Below are positions 10,840 to 22,069 of a stretch of 64,000 bases of DNA, in pieces (the stretch's first letter is position 1; each line of letters begins with the position of its first letter). This stretch comes from Galerina marginata (lineage: Eukaryota > Basidiomycota > Agaricomycetes > Agaricales > Galerinaceae): positions 868,001 to 932,000 of the forward strand of contig JAECYW010000022.1 in NCBI GenBank assembly GCA_023014335.1, read 5' to 3'. The translations under genes were made by a program, and so were the position numbers. The notes under the pieces were generated by a model. It worked only from the letters and a program-made list of their open reading frames with translations. It was not told the origin of the DNA and did no database searches.

Positions 10840-11800
10840 TGTGGTAACGACCTTCAAAAAGTAGTTATCGCTGACGCGATAGGAATCCGAATTTTATTCT
10901 CGAGGTAGGAGACAGGGTGGCTGGCATAAGTTGATTCATCAATCACCTTCCTTTCCAAACAAATCTCGAGGGGGAACGCGCGCTGGGTTACTAACCAGAA
11001 CATCTGGTAAGTTATGACACCTCCGCGCGTGTAGAGAGCGCCGGAAGGAGATCGTGATGGACCGAATTACGAGTCCGACGAAGGAGAACAACAGGCTGGC
11101 TGGCATAAATTGATCTTCATTTAATCACGTTCTTTTCGAGAGATTTGCCAACGCGCTGGGTCACTCACCAGAACATCTGGCAAATAATAACCCCCTTCGT
11201 GCGTGTATAGAATGCTCGAAAGAGATCGTGGTGGAGCGAATTTAGGGACCAGAAACATGGAGCGAGATGGAGAAAAAAGGTACTCTAGCTCAGGCAAATC
11301 TGCCCATTCAGCAACTGTCCACTTCAGTCTAACACATGCTTAGAGAGAACGCGTCCGCTCCGATTCAAGATCCCAGTCAAAAGGCATGCAGGCTCAACGT
11401 ATACATAGATATGCGTTGTAAACCCGGGACGCATTGGTTTGTTTTGGACATCCTCGGAATGGAGCGGAGTAGAGTGGAGGGCTAACGGACGAGTGTTTCT
11501 GGTGGCGTGTGGTTAGACGCGTTGGTGTTAATCGAACGTTAATCAGCGAAGTCGACTAAGACAGGAGAAATTAGCGGAGAAAAGAAAGCAGATGCAGAAA
11601 ATAGAGATGGAGAAGTCGAGCACAAAAGTATGAGCGCCAGAAATAAAAAAGAGAAACGGAAGAAAGACATTGACGCAAGCAGGTGCATCCGAGCCGATGT
11701 ATCCGCAAACCCGGTGCTGCTTTACGGCCATACCACACTTCATGATGATTACATGGACGAAAGTATTTCCTGTACCTCGAGTTTAACTTTTCTCGTGAGG
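10840..11800 (-). repeat. Inverted R-unit 3' parts
   Basis: Read on the minus strand, 10850-11010 and 11086-11240 match the end of R units at 47820-48060 and 62310-62540: the CCAGATGTTCTGG box, the TATGCCAGCCAGCC segment and the TCAGCGATAACTA segment. Stretch 11560-11760 matches 47390-47520. These are degenerate copies in opposite orientation to the other R units. Confidence 0.6.
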
Positions 11801-12608
11801 CACAGATGAGATACTTGAGTCTTAGCAAGGTGGTAGGCCGGAGAGAGAACAGGACGGTGCGGATACGGAGGAGTGATTGTCGGTGTCGGTCAGCATTTGA
11901 CCTTTTGAAATCATCGGATAATGAGAATCTACCATTTTATTTGGGTATCAGTAAGAAATAATCGGGCAAGAGATGATACTTATTAAGTACTCACCTAGCT
12001 CGCCAAACTCGCAACTCGATGACGCGCAAGAAATGCCGATTTCCACCCTCGTCGTGCAGTCCATCATGATCCCAATTGATACCCGGCACTCCCAGCTAAA
12101 GCCAAGTTCAACATACCTTACAGCCTTGCCCTACGGTTACTATGTTCCAGAGCATCTCCCGCCCGAGCCCAATAGACATTCGGCTCGAGTACAGCGGAGG
12201 TGCTCGAAGTTCGTCGTGAGGTAAGGCTGAAAGAGTGCTTTGACGGATGCAGTATTGGCTGGGAGTTGGAACGATTTGTGGTCCAGGCCAAAGGTTGGGT
12301 TTATGTTACAGGAACTCAACCGAGCAGCGAGAGGGAGGGATGAGATGATATGTCCCACCAATCGATAGGCGGATCGCAGGCTAAGCCCAGAGTAATCAAC
12401 AGATCAACCGTTACAAAAATCCCCGTAGACCAAAGATTAACAGAGAGTCGAAGACTCCTGGGTTCCTGGGGACTTTATCAAACTGCAGATTGAAACGGAC
12501 TACATCTGGGCTGCCAGCGTTCGGACCTAAAGGCGATGGAATTGTCGGCGTTCAGGCAATCGCACGGACAACGACGGTGATCAAGCTCCTGTTCGAGTTT
12601 AGCCACGT
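11801..12608. other. No supported gene upstream of the gag-only element
   Basis: Only short open frames. The right part (about 12430-12560) weakly resembles an R-unit module in inverted orientation (a CTGGGCTG-like box at 12508). Confidence 0.3.
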
Positions 12609-12824
12609 TGTAGTAGTGAGCTCTGGGCCGAGCTGCCCGAGCCTCGATTAGATTAGATAGTTAGTAGCACAGCCTGTCCGTATGTGGACAGGCGCGGCCC
12701 AGTGACGAACTCATCCTAGCTTGCTCCCGGCCACTGCGTGCTTGCCGGACCGCGCGCCTGCTCGACGCGCCTCCGAGCCTCGCCAGACCCGAGCTGCCAG
12801 GGTAGGTCTGATTGGCCTATCCCA
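12609..12824 (+). repeat. 5' LTR of gag-only element (216 bp)
   Basis: Begins TGTAGTAG and ends TATCCCA. It is identical by eye to 14437-14652. It contains a 7-bp stem hairpin, CCTGTCC ... GGACAGG. A TTTGGTGACAAC stretch directly after it is the likely primer-binding region. Confidence 0.85.
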
Positions 12825-13114
12825 TTTGGTGACAACAGAGCGATTCGACTCTGCGCATTCGCACCAGCCAGCTCCGTTTTTCGAACCAACATTGCCAGCG
12901 GACTGTTTTTTTTCGAAACCTTACACATCGACTATCTCAATTTACGCGACTTGGGCAGCCTATAATCTACTTAACGAGTACTTCTCGAGCCCTACCTGGC
13001 CTCTCGCACCTTGGCCCCGACTTTTCGCGACTGCCAAACCCACTTCCGTCTCCGCCGACGTTGACAGTGTTGACACCTTCTGTCACCCGCATCCAACCCA
13101 CTCATATTCCAGCC

Positions 13115-14369
13115 ATGGCTACATACCAACAAGCCTATATGTTTTCTGGTGAATCCAGTTCCGCCAAAGATGCAGCCGACTGGCTAGCCATCCTCGAAAC
13201 CAATATGTCCCCGCACATGACCAGCCGTGACAACGCCAACCTTTTTTCTACTAGGCTATTCCGTAAATCCCCCGCAAAACGATGGTTTAACTCGCTACCA
13301 GACGATGTTCAACGTCGGTGGCATCTCCTCAAACCCGAATTCGAGTCGCGATGGTGTATGAATTCTTCCGCCAGCCTCGTCGCCCAAATTTCCACTGTCT
13401 CCGTTTCCGTACCCGTTCCATCCATACCTCGTACCCCTTCCATTTCACATTCTACTCTTTCTTCTGCCCCTCCTAACATTCTAAAACTCATACCACCACC
13501 ACCGGCCACTACCACCTCGAATATGATACATATGACTAAAATCGACTTCGACAAGATGCTCAAAGATTCCTACCGACGTGGATCTGAAGACGGCTTCAAG
13601 AAAGGGTTCACAGACGCCAGCGAGAAACTCACCACTACACACAAGGAGGCCATCGCAGACGTGTTGGAAGGTGCTCGCGAGCACTGCGATGAGGAGTACG
13701 TCAATGCTTTCGAGCTTGGTCATACTTCCGCGGTTCACGACCTTCGTAAACACCAAGAATCACTTCGGAAACTGCAGATTGATGTTGCCGTCCAAGTTGA
13801 CTTACCTCCTGATGACGAAACCTTTTTTCACTCCGACAGCAGTCAATATCCCACTACCTCACACTTCCGAAATTGGCTCCCAAACCAGCCCATCTATATT
13901 TCCAACCCCTTTACCCTTACCACGCCCATCACTTTTACTTTCTCCTGCACCTATTTTACCAACCTTAATCCCAATTCCCATCCCTGTTCCCACATCATCA
14001 CCAAAACTCAGTTGGGCTGACGATTCTGCGTCCCTTCCTATTATCCCGCTTATCAAACTTCCACGCGATTTATCCGCCCTTCGTTCGAACAACAAGCCTT
14101 TCGGTACCCTAAGACATCGATATCGGCGACATTTCAAAACCGCTCGCCCTAGATCAACCCCACCAGACCATGTTCCATCCTCAAATACCAACAGATATAT
14201 TCCGAGATCATCATCCCGTCGTTACCCGCATTTATCCCCACCGTCGCCTCGGCCAAATGTGACCCCATTCCTTCCGCCAGTTTTGGATTGGGATAGTGAT
14301 CCCCGCCTTTTTGAGCTTAGCCGCGTTTTGAGGTCTTTGGGATGGTCCCATTCTCCTTCGAGATCATGA
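13115..14369 (+). pseudogene. Gag-like protein with probable frameshift
   Basis: The frame starting at the ATG in AGCCATGG (13115) runs to 14020 (301 aa). Its N-terminal part, FSGESSSAKDAADWL then SPAKRWFNSLP, has the layout of basidiomycete retrotransposon Gag proteins, and a helical charged middle follows. The last part of that frame looks unlike protein, whereas a second frame, open to 14369, carries the proline-rich region and a tail with SWADDSASLPIIP, PRDLSALRS and DWDSDPRLFELS, which I associate with the C-terminus of such proteins. One frameshift near 13800-13880 would explain both. No zinc knuckle is visible. Confidence 0.6.
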
Positions 14370-14436
14370 TTCAGGCTTTTCTAGATAGGTTTTTCGTGAT
14401 GCAACGAGGACGTTGCATTTTGTGTGGGTGGGCACA

Positions 14437-14652
14437 TGTAGTAGTGAGCTCTGGGCCGAGCTGCCCGAGCCTCGATTAGATTAGATAGTTAGTAGCACAG
14501 CCTGTCCGTATGTGGACAGGCGCGGCCCAGTGACGAACTCATCCTAGCTTGCTCCCGGCCACTGCGTGCTTGCCGGACCGCGCGCCTGCTCGACGCGCCT
14601 CCGAGCCTCGCCAGACCCGAGCTGCCAGGGTAGGTCTGATTGGCCTATCCCA
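14437..14652 (+). repeat. 3' LTR of gag-only element (216 bp)
   Basis: Identical to the 5' LTR at 12609-12824 and followed by ACGT, the putative target duplication. Confidence 0.85.
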
Positions 14653-14869
14653 ACGTCAGCGACCGGGTTTGCGAGAGTTGGATAGTATACTCCTTACCTA
14701 CACCCCCGTGCCAGTGATGGTGAGTGCGGATTGACACAAAAAAAGGCCTCATTGTCGGCGAACAGAGAATTTAAAATCGACTACGGTCCAGCAGCCAGCT
14801 AGATTAACCATAAGATTGTTCAGCAGGCGGTAGCCCTGGGTATCACAAAAACACTGAAAATGAAGGATC

Positions 14870-15440
14870 TTAGAAATCCAAATAAAGAATCAATTTGGAT
14901 CTTCCGAGAGCACTTCAGATATTTGGACTCGGAGGTGCCAGGGCTGTTTACTGCTGCGATAGATCCGATGGTGTAAGGACCGTAAGCAGAACCGATATTT
15001 GAGTGTATGGATCGGGAGAATCATATCGATATTGTCAATTGAACATCCCACCCGCGTTCCACCCATCAGCCAAATAAACCACGGATTACGGTAGCGATTT
15101 AATAGCCCAGAATACCTAAAACAACTCAGTGGATGAAGGATATCAGGAATCCAAGGACAGGTCTTGAAAGCTTTCAAGCTTGGACCCACAGAGAGAACTT
15201 CAACAACTTGGATACTGCGCATCTGAGTACTTGGGCTATCGTGCTACGATGAATCCGATGGTTGTAAGCCGCAGGGCAGGTCCGGGAAGTGGAACATGGA
15301 ATCGTGGATCGAGAGAGAGACATCGATGAACTTTGAAACGCGCAAAGTAGCATCGGTGTGCGGGCGCGTGGAATCGTGGATCGAGAGAGAGAGAGAGAAA
15401 CGCATCGATGAACGATGAACGTTGAACACGCTCTCAATCT
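14870..15440 (-). repeat. Two inverted, degenerate R-unit modules
   Basis: On the minus strand, about 15440-15170 and 15160-14870 read as the start of R units: a CATCGATGTCTCTCTCTCGATCC box, then ACAACCATCGGATT, a CAGCCC-type box, and a GAAGT...CTCTC segment. They are decayed and separated from the plus-strand arrays. Confidence 0.55.
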
Positions 15441-15639
15441 AATCTCATCTCCGGCTTTCTTCTCCTCCGATTCCCACCGGCAGCCCGCCCCGACAACCGA
15501 TCACCCATCCAATCTGGAAATCTTCGTTCCCATGCCTGCCACGCCGCTTCAGACCTGTGGCACCGTCATCGTTCAATTTGTGCTCCTCGCCACCTCCGCA
15601 CGATATCCTCATGGTTATCTTTTAGCCTCTAACGTTAAC

Positions 15640-15861
15640 TACAAGTACCCTCGATCATGCCCTCACCCTGTGCCACGACGAACACGCCTGCGGTTCATAT
15701 CTAGCCGACTTAATAGAAGAGATTCAGAAGAGACGGTCTGAATCGCCACTGGCAGTTGATTCTCCTCTCTTTCTTAAACTTACACCCGGATTCGACTTGG
15801 AACGCGCCAGGATAGACTACTACTGTACCGTGCACACTCAGGCTAGACGCACCTTACAGTG
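15640..15861 (+). pseudogene. 3' fragment of an unrecognised gene
   Basis: A frame without ATG encodes about 70 residues that look like real protein (LDHALTLCHDEHACGSYL, then LTPGFDLERAR) and ends at a TGA near 15859. The C-terminal pattern faintly resembles the tail after the HNH-like gene near 39400 (APGFHLES). No upstream exon could be assigned. The last part overlaps the conserved leader of the 818-aa gene. Confidence 0.3.
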
Positions 15862-16284
15862 ACACTGACTCTGCGAGAAACTTAATAACGAAACGAGCTT
15901 ATCGAGGTGCGTAATGATTTCGTCGTGCTCCACCTCGGCTATCGTATCGCTGACGACCTTCTTTTCTTTTTCCTTCTTCCCTTCTTTTATTTTTGTCTTT
16001 GTCTTTATAACCAGGCTTTCGAATTCCGTCTCTTTAGTTTCAAAGGGACGACCTCATCTTTCCTTTCTACACCGCAGACGAAGACGGACTACGAGCAAGT
16101 AATATATATACGCCCCGCCGCGGACGGGTTCTACCTTCACCCGCTCCCTTCTCCCCACCTTCCGATCCCCGCTCCCCAGTTCCCCCGGAGAAACCGCACC
16201 CTCAACCTCCTATCCGCGTTGCTCGTCGAACCTCCATCCTCATCATCCCCTTCTTAACTCGGTATCACAGATATACGCAACACC
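15830..16284 (+). promoter_or_regulatory. Conserved promoter/leader of the 818-aa gene
   Basis: Strongly similar to 39715-40184 before the 835-aa paralogue. It contains TTTATAACCAGG at about 16005 and a second TATA-like run TAATATATATA at 16099-16109, about 175 nt before the ATG. Both boxes are retained in the other copy. Shreds of this leader recur in inverted orientation at 36139-36300 and 55740-55920. Confidence 0.5.
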
Positions 16285-18741
16285 ATGGCCCACCCACCTC
16301 CACACCCACACCCACACCCACACCCACACCCACACGCAAACCTCCCCTCCCTCTCCCCCGCCTCCGCGTCCTCCTCAACACTAATCGTAACCCCTCTCCC
16401 CTCCTCGTCCTCCTCGTCATCGCAGCCAAAGAAGCGGCTCAGTCTAGGGTTGACCATATCGACCTCACCCCAGCAGACACCCGTACAAGCGAAGATGAGC
16501 GCGCGCGGGTTCGTGGAGCCGCATCATAGTCATCTGCCGAGACGGACGAGGGCGAAGGCCAACACGGCGCCAGTCAAGGTCGCAGGTGGAAGTTTGGGCT
16601 TGGACCTGACCGGGCAGATGCAGATGGAGACGCAGGCGGGGAAGGAGAAGGACCGCAATCCCGCCTTCCTCCCCACACCTTCCGTGCCCGCACCCTCGCC
16701 CGGCCCTCCGCCCCCGCTCGATCGTTCCCGCCCATCCTTCCCCCCACGCTCTCTATTCCCCGGCTTACACGACGCCGACGCCGACGAGCAAACCCCACCC
16801 ACCCACCTTCTATCCTTAAAACTCCCGCCGAGCCCCTTTCCAGAGCCGAACTTAGGTTCGAGCTCAACTCCACCCCGACCTACACCTACAGCTCTCACAT
16901 CCGCAGCTCTCTCTCTCGGTTTAGGGTTTATCCTGGGTTCGCCTACACCAGCTACACCCGGCTCAGCACCCGTACGAACACCTATCAACAAAGGCCCTCT
17001 GCATGCTAATCTCCCACGACGGACGGCGCGAGCACGGTCGAGGGTGAGGGCAGGTACCGCGCCTACGCAGCACCGAACCGCAAGGACGAGGTCAACGAGT
17101 CGTCCGCCTCTCGCTGCTGATGCTGCGACCGGCGAGCAGCTGGACGAGCGGCGTGGGGCTGGGGCTGGGTCGTCTGAGGAGACGCAGGACGGGACGGGTG
17201 CAGGGGAGGGTGAGGGTGCAGAACGCGAAGAGCCGGCGACTCCTACGCCTGCGCATGCACAAGTCGGAGGTGGAGGCAGCGCGCGTTTGATGATCGGACA
17301 AAGGGAACGACAACGACGGCATGTGAGACGCGTTGATGCCGAGGCGCATATATCCTCCGGACGAGTGAACATCGATGGCGAGGCTGGTGTTTCAATTGAC
17401 GTGGAGGTAGAAGAGAAAGCCAAGACCAAGACGAAAGAAGAAGTGTTAGAAGAGAGAGCGTGCATACAGCCTATCGGGCGCGGGACGGGCGTCGAAGTTG
17501 GGTTTTTATCTTCCTATGGTGCTGAAGAGCTCGAGGTCGGGGAGGAGAGCGAAGGCGGGTTTTGGGGTCTACCCCCGCATCTGGACGGTCTTGAGCCTGA
17601 GGTCGGCAGGAGCACCACGACCACCACGACCACGGACATGGAGAACGCCAACGACAACGACAACGACAACGATATAGAGAAGCTCCGCTGGGACAGAATG
17701 AGGAAAGTCGTGTTGCGCATCGTCATGGATCACGATAACGATGTCGATGAAGATGGCGGGCTTGATCGTGATTGTGACGATGGGCTTGAACGGCGGGATG
17801 GCGGGGATGCTCGGATTGGCGGTATGAGTACGACTACGATTTCCGATGTTGGTTCGACTGTCGTCGGGGAGGACTGCAACATCAGTGTCAAACCGACCAA
17901 CGCCAACGCTGCTCCTGCGATCGCCCAATCCTCCGACCCTCCTTCCTCTGATCTCTCTCCGTCTAGTCCGGATCCAAAACGCATCATCCATCCTGCCGAA
18001 CTTGGACTCGAACTAGAGTTGCGTCTTCCTACTGACCTTACGGCGTACAAGGAAGGAGAGACTGCGCTTACCCCAGAGCAGATGGCGGATGCGGTCGCGT
18101 TTATCGGGCGGCATCTTGCAGTGGGTGGTGCCCGTCCGCTGTCTGCTCAGGCTCAGGCTTCGAGTTCTAGTTCTAGGGCATCAGACGAGGGTGTTGGTAC
18201 CAGTTCCAGTTCCAGTTCCAGCACTGACACAGACAAGCGGAAGAAGACGAATAAGAAGAAGAAGATCCGCATCCTCACCCCGCGCGCCCGCCCGGAAGAC
18301 GCGATGAGCCTCGCAATCGGCTACTTGGCGTACTCCTCACCACCACTCTCAGCCGCCTCTACCGCCGCTGAATCCGAACACGAAGCAGAGGCAGAGAACC
18401 CATACACTCCTGCACACCTCCTCTGGATGCACCTCGTGGACGAGGGAGCTGGCGGGGCGGATACGGACAGCCGCGGTACCGAGACAGAGACGGAGACGGG
18501 TCGGGGTTGTCCTCGTCCTCGTATCGTCGGTGACGCCGAAGTGGATGTGGATGTGGATGTGGACGTAGATGGCGTCGACGAGCTTCCTCAACTGGATCAG
18601 GGCATTCGGGATGAATGGCGCGGTGTGCTTTCGTATGACGGGCTGATGAAGGTTCATAGCGCCTTCGCTTCTGCCGGCTCTGACTCCTCCTCGGATGCTG
18701 GTGCCGCTGGTGGTGGTGATGGTCCTTCGATTGGAGTCTGA
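16285..18741 (+). CDS. Hypothetical low-complexity protein, 818 aa (copy A)
   Basis: I do not recognise a family. The ATG at 16285 follows a conserved leader and is matched by the start of the 835-aa paralogue. The protein opens with an alternating Pro-His tract, then Ser-rich segments, two related LPRRTRA/LPRRTARA motifs about 170 residues apart, Asp-Asn and Asp-Val dipeptide runs, and an acidic, Ser-rich C-terminus. More ordered stretches shared with the paralogue include GEAGVSIDVEVEEKAK, FWGLPPHLDG and MSLAIGYLAYSSPPLS. Differences between copies are in-frame indels and substitutions, so the reading frame seems maintained. It is visibly GC-rich compared with the surroundings. No signal peptide or membrane segment is evident. 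A repeat-associated gene family is possible. Confidence 0.7.
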   Translation: MAHPPPHPHPHPHPHPHANLPSLSPASASSSTLIVTPLPSSSSSSSQPKKRLSLGLTISTSPQQTPVQAKMSARGFVEPHHSHLPRRTRAKANTAPVKVAGGSLGLDLTGQMQMETQAGKEKDRNPAFLPTPSVPAPSPGPPPPLDRSRPSFPPRSLFPGLHDADADEQTPPTHLLSLKLPPSPFPEPNLGSSSTPPRPTPTALTSAALSLGLGFILGSPTPATPGSAPVRTPINKGPLHANLPRRTARARSRVRAGTAPTQHRTARTRSTSRPPLAADAATGEQLDERRGAGAGSSEETQDGTGAGEGEGAEREEPATPTPAHAQVGGGGSARLMIGQRERQRRHVRRVDAEAHISSGRVNIDGEAGVSIDVEVEEKAKTKTKEEVLEERACIQPIGRGTGVEVGFLSSYGAEELEVGEESEGGFWGLPPHLDGLEPEVGRSTTTTTTTDMENANDNDNDNDIEKLRWDRMRKVVLRIVMDHDNDVDEDGGLDRDCDDGLERRDGGDARIGGMSTTTISDVGSTVVGEDCNISVKPTNANAAPAIAQSSDPPSSDLSPSSPDPKRIIHPAELGLELELRLPTDLTAYKEGETALTPEQMADAVAFIGRHLAVGGARPLSAQAQASSSSSRASDEGVGTSSSSSSSTDTDKRKKTNKKKKIRILTPRARPEDAMSLAIGYLAYSSPPLSAASTAAESEHEAEAENPYTPAHLLWMHLVDEGAGGADTDSRGTETETETGRGCPRPRIVGDAEVDVDVDVDVDGVDELPQLDQGIRDEWRGVLSYDGLMKVHSAFASAGSDSSSDAGAAGGGDGPSIGV

Positions 18742-19957
18742 CGCTAACTAAAAGTGAGACGGAGTAGCTAAGCCTATGCCAGCTTTCGCTTCCATCTAGA
18801 TCCAGGCGGTTTTTCGGCACTGATTCTTTGGTTGTTTGGTCGACACTTCTGACAGATTCGGAATATCCATGATCACCTCCACATTCATCCATCCATCCAT
18901 TTGTTCATCCATCCATCCGTTCGTTAGTTCAGCTACTAAGCTTGGCTAAGCTAGCACTGCAACCCCTGCTCTGCCAAATGATATCATCCATCAACTCTAG
19001 CATCGAGTGTATTTGTCTCGAGTGTATAGTAGAATTTACATAGATCTAGATCAAGATTTACTCGAGCAGATAATTTATGTATCTATTGGCGGTAATATTA
19101 TTGTAGAAATATCCACTTCACTGCCTTGCCCAGCCTCAGCACGACAGAATTATTAATAAACGCCGAGGTGTCATCCCGTTAGCGCCTAAAAGTTTCATAA
19201 CCAGGTATCCGACGGCACTTTGACTCGTACTTGTTGACTGTCACTTATCGCAGATACTTGTAATCCTCGCGCCGGCAGCGTGCAGATTTTGCATACGAAC
19301 CGTTATACTCTATAATTATCGATCTAGCTGCTGTCTGTACTTGGCTTTGGAAATTAACGCACGAGAAAACCTTAAGCTTCTCTGACCTTATTTAAATACT
19401 CTCTGATCAGGAAGCGGGTTACTTACATTCGATACATATGATAGACCATATATGTAGAGCAGTTAGTGCACCAATGACACTGCTTATTTTAATTACAGGC
19501 CGGCCCTACTTATCAACGTCCAGCAGGTTTTTAAAACAGCAGGGCGAATGGGGCGGTGTGGACGGTAATACAGTAATTCCCCCTCGGTGGTGTGGACGGT
19601 CCGGTCAGTGAATGGACTGAATGACTCGGATTGGCCAGGGCGAGCCAAGAGCCAAAGGTAAGTACTTCAGCCTCCATATTCTTGTAGACCACCTTCGTTA
19701 TCTATTGAGGTGAGGTTAATGACGACCACAACGGTGGTAACATGAAGAAAAAATGCGCACCTCTCGGCTCGGGCTTCACTGGCAGCATATGTACTCTGCG
19801 ACCCCAATTAAATGAGCTGGTATAAATTTCTCATTTCTCGCAGAGCTGGTGTAATTTTAAGAAGGAAAGGAAAGGAAAAACCATTGCCGATTCCAAGTCA
19901 GACCGTCTCCCTTTCGTCGCTTCTCAGCGCTCGTCATGGTACAGGCCACGGGCATGA
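18742..19957 (+). repeat. Conserved 3' spacer of the hypothetical gene family
   Basis: Similar to 42693-43500 after the 835-aa gene; part of it (TATCGTAGATACTCG, then the GATTACAGGCC region) also occurs at 34000-34240 continuing at 35770-35970. A short CATC microsatellite lies at 18890-18920. No gene is visible. Confidence 0.6.
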
Positions 19958-20431
19958 TGTAGTCCTGTTTTTACCACGCCCCCAAAACCGCGCTAGAAAA
20001 AGTTTATGTAATCTTCGGACTTTGAAACCTCGTCGCGTTGAATTGACGCGACGACAAACGTCTTTTGCTAATTTTCAGTGGGAGAAGCGGTCATTTTAAC
20101 TCAATTACTATGGATAAGAAAGCGAGTCTCGAGAGGATGGGTTTTAGTGTCCGCATTTTTGTCGTTAGAAAACCAGGCTGAAAATAGTGCACGTGATTCT
20201 AAGCTTCGCCTGCGACGCACTGCGATTTTGTAACACTTCCACATCGCCTCTGGGGTTCTCAACTTTTTGATAGAATGTGCTATATAGTTCAATAATAAAC
20301 TTCCTCTCTTAAATATCTGAAAACAGCCTTGCATTGTCCCGTTCAGTGGAGAGTTGGGAAATTTGGAAGTCCGAAGATTACATAAACATTTTCTAGCGCG
20401 GTTTTGGGGGCGCGGTAAAAAACAGACTACA
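19958..20431. mobile_element. MITE-like element with 65-bp terminal inverted repeats
   Basis: The arms 19958-20022 and 20367-20431 are inverted copies with few mismatches (TGTAGTC..TGTTTTTTACC..GCCCCCAAAACCGCG). The interior has no coding capacity and includes an 8-bp palindrome (CGTCGCGT ... ACGCGACG) near 20030-20052. The paralogous spacer at 43480-43520 lacks the insertion. GGGCATGA occurs at 19950-19957 and again at 20488-20495, an 8-bp repeat that would suit a hAT-type duplication if the element extended to 20487; the exact right end is uncertain. Confidence 0.6.
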
Positions 20432-20603
20432 TATATCGTGAGCCGTAGGGCACATCACATATATCGTTGTCTGTCTAGGAGAGACTAGGGCATGATGAGG
20501 GTAGAGACTAAGCGCTAAAAGATGACCAAGAGTATATCGCGCAGAGAACAGCAACACTATGACGGTGCGACTGCCAGTGGCGGCATGGCGGAAGACACAC
20601 TAC

Positions 20604-20822
20604 GCGCAAAAGATGCTTTTCGAACTCTAAAAATACGATTCTCATTCATTAAAAAATTATGACTGTTTGAAACTCAAAAATACATTACCTTATGGAGTAC
20701 CGTCGGTACTCCATATATTTTTTCGGTACTCCATAAGGTAATACATTTATGGAATCCAATCAGTCATAATTTTTTAATAGATGAGAATCGTATTTTTCAC
20801 TTCCGAAAAATCGTTATTGCGC
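20604..20822. mobile_element. 219-bp near-palindromic MITE-like insertion
   Basis: The whole segment folds back on itself: GCGCAA at 20604-20609 pairs with TTGCGC at 20817-20822, and AAAAATACGATTCTCAT pairs with its complement near 20780-20797. The core holds three copies of a TATGGAGTACCG box, two of which form a perfect 12-bp palindrome. The related spacer at 43600-43640 has no such insertion. There is no coding capacity. Confidence 0.65.
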
Positions 20823-21641
20823 CCAGTGACATGGGCTTGAAGATTTCCGGACGTTGAACTTGAAGTGCTCGTGATCGTGATTGGTTGTCAGAGCGAGCTG
20901 GTAACCGGGAATTTGACGGCGGGAAAGAAGAAAGCCGAAGATGAGATTACGTAACTGTGTAATCATCGATGTCTTTCTCTCTCTCGATCCAACATGGTCG
21001 AGTTATATGCCCGCCACTTAGAAGAATATTGGCGGACACCGGTGGCTACCAACGGACATCACCGACCATTGGTGGACATCGTAGGATATGGGCGGACATG
21101 GGTAACCATCAGGGAGCATTGATCGGCACTGAAAGCCGTCCGAACTCGGCGATATCCGACATCATTTGAGATTCCTCTCCTCGGCGGCGGCGAGTCCTCA
21201 TGCCTGGCAGCCATCGTAAATCATCTTTAATGATATGGACCTACAACGTCTGGCAAAAATGAGCCATAGCAGGTACCTTACGTGGCGCCCCTTCGATATT
21301 ATAATAATGTAATGGAGTTGGTGCTCCCGAAAGGGTCTTGGCGGCTTCTTGTGCATTGGTTCGTGATGCTAATATTCAATATTTGGGGGTATTTTTGACC
21401 ATGTAGTATGTACCATACTTGAGGGGGATATTGATGACTGCCCCAGCTTTTTATCCAGGTCTGGCACATGAATTCAGTCTGCGTGATTGAATAGACAAAC
21501 AACGGTAATAATTTACCAGAAATGTCCTCGTTTTAAAAGTTTACGCGCCTAGGCGCGATTGGCCGCAACAATGACTAGCATACGGCAATGGAAACTTGGG
21601 GGAATATATACGAAACTAAAATAGGAGCTACTAGACGTCCA

Positions 21642-22042
21642 CCAAAGTCCATTGGTAACCGATGGAAATTAGCAGGAATTGATGCCAACGGACAGTGTCT
21701 ACCGTCAACAATCACAGGAAGTCCTGTTAAATTAAATGGGAATTTTGAGAATATAAGGATATTAACAAGAATGCAAACAATGTCTAGTGCTGATGGCCAT
21801 TATTATACATCGCTATCCACTGGAAAATAAAGGAAATGGTCAATGAAGGCCATTGTATTACGCCGTAAACCAATGATAGCCACTGGAATATGGCAGATTC
21901 CATTGGTTTCCACTGGATGGTCGAAGACATCCAATGGCTGCCACTGGAAGTCACTTTAGCTACCACTGGCAACCATCGGAAGTCGGTGGAAACTGCCCAT
22001 AAATTCCAGTGGTAGCCAACGGAGTTCGGCGGCAGCCACCGA
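21642..22042. repeat. Phased CCANNGG repeat, right copy
   Basis: Identical to 440-840. The same motif continues upstream near 21030-21110, outside the duplicated segment. Confidence 0.5.
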
Positions 22043-22069
22043 CCTTTCCAGCTCCGGGTATATTACTGA

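Larger units (their letters stand above)
12609..14652 (+). mobile_element. Non-autonomous LTR retrotransposon carrying only a Gag-like gene
   Basis: Two identical 216-bp LTRs flank about 1.6 kb. ACGT occurs immediately outside both ends (12605-12608 and 14653-14656), a 4-bp target duplication; a 5-bp duplication does not fit. The interior has one Gag-like gene and no protease, reverse transcriptase or integrase signature. A G-rich tract (about 14421-14436) precedes the 3' LTR and may serve as polypurine tract. It must depend on enzymes from another element. Identical LTRs point to a recent insertion. Confidence 0.8.

Noticed and set aside
16530..17465. 311-codon antisense frame over the 818-aa gene (and 211-221-codon ones over the 835-aa gene)
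   Set aside because: Mirror images of GC-rich, low-complexity codons; they overlap a conserved sense gene and have no independent support.
18880..18925. CATC microsatellite as telomeric or centromeric repeat
   Set aside because: Only a few imperfect tetranucleotide copies; no TTAGGG-type run anywhere in the window.
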